Part shown: positions 7,844 through 12,550 of the stretch, one piece after another
Layout: each line of letters opens with the position of its first letter
Numbering within the stretch: the stretch's first letter is position 1
Source of the DNA: DATLGB01 sp038318085
GTDB taxonomy: Bacteria; Actinomycetota; Thermoleophilia; Solirubrobacterales; Solirubrobacteraceae
Direction: 5' to 3'
DNA: 12,550 bases
Assembly (NCBI GenBank): GCA_038318085.1
Contig: JBBQBV010000110.1
Location: forward strand, 1-12,550
Translations under genes and position numbers: made by a program
The notes under the pieces: generated by a model
What the model was told of the DNA's origin: nothing
The model's database searches: none
What the model saw: only the letters and a program-made list of their open reading frames with translations

Positions 7844-9846
7844 TCGGGGCGACCAACGCGATCAGGCGCAACGCGCCGAGAATGACACGCCAGGCGGCTG
7901 CGGTGTCCGGTCGGGGCGGCCGCCTCGGTCTCGCGCTGTGCGCCATCCTGCTGCTGGTCACCGGCGCGGGCGGTCTCGTTGGCGATGCGGCGGCCGAGCA
8001 GGCCTCGGCCCCCGCGGCGCCCGCGGCGGGTGGGCTCGATGCCGGGGGGCTGCACAGCTGTGCGGTGCTGTCGGCGGGCGGCTTGCGCTGCTGGGGCTAT
8101 GGCGCCAGCGGGCAGTTGGGCTATGGCAACACGAACACGATCGGCGATGACGAGACTCCCGCATCCGCTGCGCCGGTGAACCTCGGAGGGCACAGCGTCA
8201 AGGCGATCGCCGCCGGCGAATATCACACGTGTGCGTTGCTGGACGATCAGACGGTGCGCTGTTGGGGCTTTGGCGGCGACGGGCGGTTGGGCTACGCCAA
8301 CACCAACGACGTGCTCGATCCGGGCGCGGTCGGAGCGGTGCAGCTCGGAGGTCCGGCCGTGGCGATCACCGCCGGCACGGCCCATACCTGCGCGATCCTC
8401 GTGGACGGCAGCGTTCGCTGCTGGGGCTTCGCCCGGGGAGGGGATGCCTTCCAGGGCGACGGGCGGCTGGGCTATGACAACAACGACAACGTCGGCGACG
8501 ACGAGACCCCAGCTGCGGCCGGGCCGGTCAAGCTCGGTGGCACGGCCGTGGCGATCAGCGCCGGTGACGCGCACACCTGCGCGATCCTCGACGACAACAC
8601 CGTGCGCTGCTGGGGCGAGGGCGCCAGCGGCCAGCTGGGCTATGGCAACACCGACAACACCGGCTACTCCTATAACCCCAGCACCGGGGACTACGGGCCG
8701 ACGACGCCCGACATGCTCGGCCCGGTCAACCTCGGCTCCCGACGCACGGCGCTTTCGATCAGCGCCGGCGGATTGCACACCTGCGCGATCCTCGACCACG
8801 GCGACGTGCGCTGCTGGGGCGAGGGCGGCGCCGGGCAGCTGGGCTACGGCAACCGCGACAACATCGGCGACAACGAGACCCCCGACACCGTCGGCCCGGT
8901 GAGGGTCGGAGGCGAGGCCGTGGCGATCAGCGCCGGTACCGCCCACACCTGCGCGGTCCTCGCGGGGGGCAGCGCGCGCTGCTGGGGCCTCGGGGCGACC
9001 GGCCGGCTGGGCTACGGCAACCAGGACAACATCGGCGATAACGAACTCCCGAGCTCGGTCGCTCCGGTGGACCTGGGCGCCGGACGCACCGCTACGGCGA
9101 TCAGCGCCGGGAAGCAGCACACCTGCGCGCGTCTCGATGGCGGCTACGTGCGCTGCTGGGGCAACGGCGCCGAGGGCAGGCTGGGCTACTGCAATCAGGT
9201 CAGCATCGGCGACGACGAGACCCCGGGCACGGCGGGGCCGGTCAATCTCGTGCCTGGCGACGGGGGCGCCGGGTGCCCGGTCGTGTCTGCGTCGTCGAGC
9301 GCGCCGGCGTCGTCGGGTCCTGGTGCGGTGCCCACGGCGCCCGCGACGCCACCCGGGGCGGCGAGGGACACGACCCGCCCGGTGGTCAGGGGGTTGGGTG
9401 TGTTCCCGGCGCGGTTTACGCTCGGGTCGTTGTTGCCGCGCCTGGCTCATGTGGCGCGGGTGGGCACGACGATTCGCTTTTCGCTGTCGGAGCGGACGGC
9501 GGTGAGCCTGTCGTTCGCGCGGCGGCATTTCGGCCGGCTGGTGGGACGCACCTGCCGCGCTGCGACGCGGGCGTTGCGCAGTCGGCCGCTCTGCCGGCGG
9601 TTTGCCACGGTGCTGCCGAGCGTGCGGTTTGCTCGTGTTCGCACGGGGGCCAACCGGGTCCGTTTTCAGGGACGGCTTTCGGGTACGCGGACGCTGCGCC
9701 CGGGGCATTACCGGTTGACCGTCAGGGCGACCGATCCGGCGGGCAACCGCTCCCGGCCCAAGCGGGTGCTGTTGACCGCGAGCAGGCGGGCGCCGAGGCT
9801 GGACTCCCGACTGGGCCTGAATGGCACTGCGGGTTTCATGGGATGA
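7840..9846 (+). CDS. secreted seven-bladed RCC1-repeat propeller protein with the shared Ig-like C-terminal module
   Basis: I start this gene at ATG 7840, which overlaps the upstream TGA (ATGA). This gives 668 aa; ATG 7882 would give 654 aa with a shorter n-region. A basic n-region is followed by LGLALCAILLLVTGAGGLVG and a likely Ala-x-Ala cleavage site (AAAEQ). No lipobox is present. Residues ~67-476 hold seven RCC1-type repeats, each with (G)xxH(T/S)CAxL, then RCWG, then G(Q/R)LGYxN. The HTC positions fall near 8052, 8223, 8383, 8572, 8776, 8944 and 9118, seven units as expected for a closed RCC1 propeller. Each unit carries two Cys in fixed places, suggesting one disulfide per blade in the oxidising exterior. 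A Ser/Ala/Pro linker leads to the module (residues 513-668) shared with the upstream protein. In bacteria RCC1 repeats are generic interaction propellers, so no Ran-exchange activity should be inferred. It probably acts together with the upstream protein. Confidence 0.9.
   Translation: MIGATNAIRRNAPRMTRQAAAVSGRGGRLGLALCAILLLVTGAGGLVGDAAAEQASAPAAPAAGGLDAGGLHSCAVLSAGGLRCWGYGASGQLGYGNTNTIGDDETPASAAPVNLGGHSVKAIAAGEYHTCALLDDQTVRCWGFGGDGRLGYANTNDVLDPGAVGAVQLGGPAVAITAGTAHTCAILVDGSVRCWGFARGGDAFQGDGRLGYDNNDNVGDDETPAAAGPVKLGGTAVAISAGDAHTCAILDDNTVRCWGEGASGQLGYGNTDNTGYSYNPSTGDYGPTTPDMLGPVNLGSRRTALSISAGGLHTCAILDHGDVRCWGEGGAGQLGYGNRDNIGDNETPDTVGPVRVGGEAVAISAGTAHTCAVLAGGSARCWGLGATGRLGYGNQDNIGDNELPSSVAPVDLGAGRTATAISAGKQHTCARLDGGYVRCWGNGAEGRLGYCNQVSIGDDETPGTAGPVNLVPGDGGAGCPVVSASSSAPASSGPGAVPTAPATPPGAARDTTRPVVRGLGVFPARFTLGSLLPRLAHVARVGTTIRFSLSERTAVSLSFARRHFGRLVGRTCRAATRALRSRPLCRRFATVLPSVRFARVRTGANRVRFQGRLSGTRTLRPGHYRLTVRATDPAGNRSRPKRVLLTASRRAPRLDSRLGLNGTAGFMG
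9376..9846 (+). repeat. C-terminal module, copy 2 (direct repeat with 7370-7843)
   Basis: This 471-bp segment encodes residues 513-668 of the RCC1 protein and is homologous to 7370-7843 through the last codons (GTAGFMG versus GTAGYTG) and the GGGATGA junction. Many third-base and some first-base differences show it is an established paralogous module rather than a very fresh duplication. The similarity stops where the upstream copy enters the second gene. Confidence 0.88.
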
Positions 9847-9851
9847 CTACC

Positions 9852-9953
9852 TCAATACTCGATCTCGGCATGTGCCCATGTGGCCGTCGCGAACTCGCCG
9901 CGCTCCCAGGCCGCATAGACCGAGCGCACGAGCTCCACGTTGGGCGACGTCAT
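9852..9953 (-). pseudogene. truncated SnoaL-like (NTF2-fold) protein, N-terminal stub
   Basis: ATG 9953 on the minus strand opens a 33-codon reading: MTSPNVELVRSVYAAWERG followed by EFATATWAHAEIEY and TGA at 9854-9852. The pattern NVE-VR-VY-AWERG-F ... W-H-EIE is the start of the SnoaL-like/NTF2 family found in many copies in soil actinobacteria, where proteins are normally about 110-150 aa. Only the first helices are present, and the remaining three quarters, including the beta-sheet pocket, are missing. The cut lies 5 bases from the end of the RCC1 gene, at the boundary of the duplicated module. The likely cause is that this end of the SnoaL gene was lost when the propeller DNA arrived. The 217 bases from here to the kinase relic hold no gene I can support. 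Confidence 0.6.
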
Positions 9954-10170
9954 GACCGGAGCATCTCCCGGGCCGACGATCGCGTGGAGTTTTCCCGGTT
10001 CAAGACGGCCGGCGCGCTGCGCCGGGCCGCGATCTAGTTCTAGTTCAAACCGCGGCTTCAATGAACGCCTCGCATCGAGGTCCCTCAACCCTTGCGGCCA
10101 AGGCCCACACCCGCGTGAGGTTCGTTCGCGAGGATGAGGCCACGTGCGCTGAACGCCGTACCGTACGCGG

Positions 10171-11207
10171 ATGCTCCGCGCGAGAGTCAGTCAGGCAGTG
10201 CGGTTCGGCCTGCCTGCGCGGGTGGATGGGGTTCTGGCTGCGGGGCTGGCGGTGTTCGCGCTGCTCGACTTGTGGGTGCAGGGTCTGACGGCGGATTTCG
10301 ATGCGCACCGGGCGGCATGCACGATTCCAGCGGTGGTGGTGCCGGAGTCGCTGGCCTGGCGCAGGAGCCGGCCCCTGGGGGCGGCCGCGGTGGTGGCCGT
10401 CGCGGTCGCTGCAGACGATCGCGGTGACGAACACGAGCACCGCCCAGGTGGCCACGATCTTCTGCTCGCTCTCTCGCTCGGCGTGCACGCGTCGGTCCGC
10501 GCAGGGCTGGCCGGCGTGACGCCGCTGGATAGTGCTGCTTTCGCTGGCTTCCGGGGAGTCCGGCGGGGCGGGAGGCCCGTTGTTCATCCCGATCGTCGTC
10601 GGCGTGCCGTGGGGCGCCGGGCGGGCGGTGGCCTCGGCGCGAGCGTACGCTGCGCGTCTTGCTGAGGTGACCCGGCTTCTGGTGGCCGAGCAGGAGCGCA
10701 CGGCCGAACTCGTGCGACTGCAGGAGCGCACCTGGATCGCGCGCGAGCTGCACGATGTCGTCGCGCACAGCGTCGGCGTGATCACGCTGCAGGCCGCGGG
10801 GGCCCGCCGCGTCATCGACCGCGACGTCCAGCGCGCGACGGCGGCGCTTGATGACATCGAGGGCACCGCCCGCGGTGCCCTCGCCGATCTTGAGCGCGCG
10901 GTGAGCGTGCTGCGCACACCGGCGATCCGGCAGGCGCCGGCCCGCAGCTTGACGACCTGTATGCGCTCGTCGCGCGGCTGCGGGATTCAGGGCAGGACGT
11001 GCATCTCGAGCTGGCCGACGTCGCCGCGCCGCCAGCGCTCCAGGTCGCCGTGTACCGGATCGTGCAGGAGGCGCTGACGAACGCAGGCAAGCACGCGCGG
11101 GGGACGGCGTCAGAGCTCGCGTCGGCGCGCACGACGGGATGCTCGCCGTCGAGGTGGTGAACCTGGGTGCCGCCGCCGTCTCGCGGTTGCGCCGCTCCGA
11201 GCGGTGA
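10171..11207 (+). pseudogene. NarL-family sensor histidine kinase pseudogene (frameshifted and truncated)
   Basis: The remains of a two-component sensor kinase can be followed through changing frames. ATG 10171 starts hydrophobic N-terminal segments (VDGVLAAGLAVFALLDLW, SLAWRRSRPLGAAAVVAVAV). Frames then switch near 10400 (to LQTIAVTNTSTAQVATIFC), near 10465 and near 10525 (to PLFIPIVVGVPWGAGRAV). The HisKA_3 dimerisation/phosphoacceptor helix is intact (IARELHDVVAHSVGVITLQA, His codon 10751-10753). Another shift near 10918 leads to QLDDLYALVARLRDSG and the N-box VYRIVQEALTNAGKHARG, and a last shift near 11107 leads to HDGMLAVEVVN. The G1/G2 boxes that close the ATP site are absent, and sequence beyond ~11165 is unrelated. 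With five shifts and no ATP lid it cannot make a working kinase. The partner response regulator normally just downstream is gone. Sequencing error is an unlikely source of so many shifts because neighbouring long genes are clean. Confidence 0.85.
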
Positions 11208-11290
11208 GCGCCGGCCCTGGCCGTTGTAAGAAATCTCGATGTAGTCGAACACCGCGGTCCTGAGTTGCGCTCGGGTCGACCAGACTGGCG
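11196..11290 (-). mobile_element. IS3-family transposase remnant (C-terminal piece of the orfB/DDE product)
   Basis: On the minus strand, residues read VWSTRAQLRTAVFDYIEISY then NGQGRRSPLG. This matches the well-known end of IS3-family transposases, where A-x-x-AVFDYIE-x-(F/W)YN-x-x-R-x-H-S-x-LGY closes the integrase core. The usual RRHS is RRSP here and the segment after LG is unrelated (AAQP), so both ends are lost. No terminal inverted repeats or target duplication are visible. It abuts the broken end of the histidine kinase, so an old IS insertion and later deletion may have removed the kinase C-terminus and its response regulator. Confidence 0.65.
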
Positions 11291-11545
11291 GCGGATGGCG
11301 AACGGCGAATGAGAGGGCCAAATCCATCTATCCATCGGAGCCGTCAAGGCCGCGGGTGCACGTACGAACCGCGTACGCCGAAGTTGTCATTTCGGGAAAG
11401 CGGGGCTAAATCGAAGGTCAGAAGCTGTCGGCCTTGAGGGGAGCCCGCAATGGCAGGAGACATTGATGCCTCATTGATGCCAACGGAGATGCCCTGGCGC
11501 CCAGCAGCCGCGGCCAAATCGGCGTCAGTGCCCACGTTGGCGGGA
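11291..11545. other. non-coding decay zone between IS remnant and tRNA fragment
   Basis: I recognise no gene here. One plus-strand reading has a good ribosome-binding site (GAGGGGAG at 11436-11443) 6 bases before ATG 11450. It encodes 32 residues (MAGDIDASLMPTEMPWRP and onward) and its TAG overlaps the tRNA end at 11546. It resembles nothing I know and is rated very low as a gene. A minus-strand frame of 63 codons at 11344-11535 likewise shows no family signature. Confidence 0.3.
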
Positions 11546-11592
11546 TAGCGGGGGCAGGATTCGAACCTGCGACCTCCGGGTTATGAGCCGGG
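11546..11592 (-). tRNA. 3' half of initiator tRNA-Met (CAT); presumed attachment site of the element to the right
   Basis: Read on the minus strand, the sequence supplies the anticodon loop CTCATAA (11587-11581, anticodon CAT), the 3' anticodon strand CCCGG, a variable loop AGGTC, and a perfect T arm GCAGG-TTCGAAT-CCTGC. The acceptor strand CCCCGCT and discriminator A (11546) follow. The CCC at positions 39-41 and T72 (which would mispair with C1) are initiator-type features. The 5' half is missing: position 29 already breaks the anticodon stem (C opposite C), and no D arm or 5' acceptor strand follows. CCA is not encoded. Such 3' tRNA halves from the anticodon region onward are classic att cores left when an integrase inserts DNA into a tRNA gene; here the integrase gene starts 161 bp away. 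Confidence 0.85.
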
Positions 11593-11607
11593 TTGAGGGG
11601 GGCCGGT

Positions 11608-11660
11608 TTGGCTCTGTAGAGCCAAGTCAGATGCGCTAAGAACGACAGTTTGGAGCCAAA
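11608..11660. repeat. GAGCCAA/TTGGCTC dyads between att site and integrase
   Basis: TTGGCTC (11608-11614), TGTA and GAGCCAA (11619-11625) form a perfect 7-bp inverted repeat with a 4-base loop. GAGCCAA recurs at 11653-11659 inside a second small palindrome, TTTGG-AG-CCAAA (11649-11660). Three copies of one heptamer in 52 bp in this position suggest binding sites for the recombinase or an excisionase. No T-run follows, so a terminator is less likely. Confidence 0.5.
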
Positions 11661-11671
11661 TTTGCGACGGT

Positions 11672-11729
11672 TTGGTCCACCGGCTGGTCCCCCGGGCAAG
11701 TTGGTCCACCACCCCTTTCGAGCTGGTCC
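11672..11729 (+). repeat. TGGTCC direct-repeat cluster upstream of the integrase
   Basis: TGGTCC occurs four times in the same orientation, at 11673-11678, 11685-11690, 11702-11707 and 11724-11729. The first and third copies are extended to TTGGTCCACC, and the second and fourth to CTGGTCC. Start-to-start spacings are 12, 17 and 22 bases. Same-orientation short repeats next to an att core and its integrase resemble the arm-type sites of tyrosine recombinases, which may also repress the int promoter. The function is inferred from position alone. Confidence 0.5.
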
Positions 11730-11752
11730 AGCACCCTGTAGCGTGTCGAATC

Positions 11753-12550
11753 GTGGACCCACTTTCGACCGCGTTTCTCGTCGTCGAGACGAACCGATCC
11801 GGCGTTCCGGTCTGGTCGGTGAAGTGGCGATCGGCAGACGGCACGCGAGTGAGGCGCCGTCTCGGCGTGGAGGCCTGGGTCGTGCGATCAGGGGATGGAT
11901 GGGCTCCACGTCCCGGCCGGTCCCGCGACGGTGCTTTGAGTGAGCGCCAGACGAAGCGCCTCGTTCCCGACGTCATCCACGCGCACGAGGCCGCGGCCCT
12001 CGTCGCCCGCGAACAGGCCGCCGCCCACGCACTCGAAGCCGCTCGCGCGGCCGAGCCCACCTTCCGCGTCCTCGTCGCCGACTGGCTGCGCTATCTGGCC
12101 GACGTCAAGGACATCAAGCCGTCGACGCTGCGCACCTACCGCTACATGCTCGCCGAGCCCGGAACACGCTTTGCCCGTGGGCACGGCGAGGCGAAGGGCC
12201 GCATCATGGCCGCGCTCGGCAGCCAGCGGCCGGCCGACATCGAGACCGCCGACGTCGCCGCGGTCCTCAGCCAGATCGCCGGCGACGGCGTGAGCCGCGC
12301 GACGGTCAACCGCTACCGCGAGGTCATCGTCGCCGCGTTCAACTTTGCGCTGCGGCCAGAGAACCGAAGGACCTGGGGACTCGTCGAGAATCCGGCCGTC
12401 GGCGCGCCCAAGCGCCGCACCGATCCACCCGGGCGGCTCGAGGTCTTCACGGTCGAGCAGGTCGAGGCGATCGCGCGCGCCGCGGCCGCCGGTACCTGGC
12501 GCACCGCTCGCTCGTACGACACGCCCAACGTCGTGGCAGATCTGGACGAG
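11753..12550 (+). CDS. tyrosine-type site-specific integrase, N-terminal 266 residues (3' truncated by window)
   Basis: GTG 11753 opens a frame with no stop to the window end. Residues ~5-60 give an N-terminal beta-rich segment of arm-binding type (FLVVETNRSG-VPVWSVKWR, TRVRRRLG, then GWAPRPGR and LSERQTKRL). This is the usual opening of actinobacterial phage/ICE integrases. Residues ~104-215 are the helical SAM-like core-binding domain (FRVLVADWLRYL ... PSTLRTYRYML ... ATVNRYREVIVAAFNFAL). The catalytic domain begins near residue 229 (LEVFTVEQVEAIARAA). The catalytic Arg, His-x-x-Arg and Tyr lie past the end of the window, so activity cannot be judged. The next in-frame alternative upstream is TTG 11672, which would run through the TGGTCC repeats and is less likely. 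No Shine-Dalgarno is evident, so it may be leaderless or poorly translated. Gene polarity is away from the half-tRNA, into the element it presumably mobilises. Confidence 0.83.
   Translation, partial: MDPLSTAFLVVETNRSGVPVWSVKWRSADGTRVRRRLGVEAWVVRSGDGWAPRPGRSRDGALSERQTKRLVPDVIHAHEAAALVAREQAAAHALEAARAAEPTFRVLVADWLRYLADVKDIKPSTLRTYRYMLAEPGTRFARGHGEAKGRIMAALGSQRPADIETADVAAVLSQIAGDGVSRATVNRYREVIVAAFNFALRPENRRTWGLVENPAVGAPKRRTDPPGRLEVFTVEQVEAIARAAAAGTWRTARSYDTPNVVADLDE

Noticed and set aside
4484..9270. Regular repeats considered as CRISPR or tandem satellite DNA
   Set aside because: The repeats keep one reading frame and match SBBP, kelch and RCC1 protein units; spacing is variable and there are no short identical repeats with unique spacers.
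7831..9708. 625-codon minus-strand frame across the RCC1 gene
   Set aside because: Its regular Arg/Ala/Asp repeats are the antisense echo of the RCC1 repeats in GC-rich DNA; no fold or start signal is seen.
9843..10037. Possible third coupled gene starting at the ATGA after the RCC1 gene
   Set aside because: The 64 codons show no pattern and are the shadow of the minus-strand SnoaL stub. The ATGA is explained as part of the duplicated module end.
11608..11625. Hairpin as a transcription terminator
   Set aside because: No T-run follows on either strand, and the heptamer recurs nearby outside the hairpin, which fits protein binding sites better.
11418..11909. Minus-strand frame containing PEVAGSNPAP
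   Set aside because: This phrase is the familiar translation of a tRNA 3' half. The frame runs through the tRNA fragment and the att repeats, so it is not a protein gene.

Overview
ORGANISM. The sequence is uniformly GC-rich. It carries actinobacterial hallmarks: an AfsR/LuxR-type STAND regulator, a NarL-type sensor kinase with HisKA_3 chemistry, and large secreted repeat proteins ending in an Ig-like module rich in Arg and Ala. The C-terminal module style (GxNRVRFxGRL ... LxPGxYRLTxxATDxAGNRS) is what I associate with soil Thermoleophilia (Solirubrobacterales and relatives). That placement is inference from style, not a database match. LAYOUT. 1-258 is the 3' end of a secreted fibronectin-III-like protein. 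276-532 is a minus-strand scrap yard: a possible C-terminal membrane-anchor tail and the catalytic C-terminus of a tyrosine recombinase. 648-3452 is a 934-aa NTPase/TPR/LuxR-HTH transcription regulator. 3593-7843 and 7840-9846 are two translationally coupled (ATGA overlap) exported repeat proteins. The first carries seven SBBP repeats, an IPT/TIG domain and seven kelch repeats. The second carries seven RCC1 repeats. Both end in the same ~157-residue C-terminal module, so the window encodes three beta-propellers of three unrelated repeat families, each with seven units. 9852-9953 is a 33-codon stub of a SnoaL-like protein, cut off 5 bases from the end of the duplicated module. 10171-11207 is a dead histidine kinase gene with about five frameshifts and no ATP-binding G boxes. 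It runs into an IS3-family transposase remnant (11196-11290). 11546-11592 is the 3' half of an initiator tRNA-Met gene on the minus strand. After ~160 bp with a cluster of short direct and inverted repeats comes the 5' part of a tyrosine-type integrase gene (from 11753), which runs off the window. HOW IT FITS TOGETHER. The left ~10 kb looks like a chromosomal segment in which one live regulator sits directly upstream of a two-gene operon for large secreted propeller proteins. The regulator may control that operon; only position suggests this. Both sides are littered with decayed genes. The right end is the edge of an integrated element: half-tRNA attachment site, candidate recombinase arm sites, then integrase reading inward. 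By the usual logic of tRNA integration, the element extends to the right and the intact initiator tRNA should sit at its far end outside this window. No CRISPR array, rRNA or complete tRNA was seen. The most interesting parts are the multi-propeller operon with its shared C-terminal module, and the att/integrase edge at an initiator tRNA gene.
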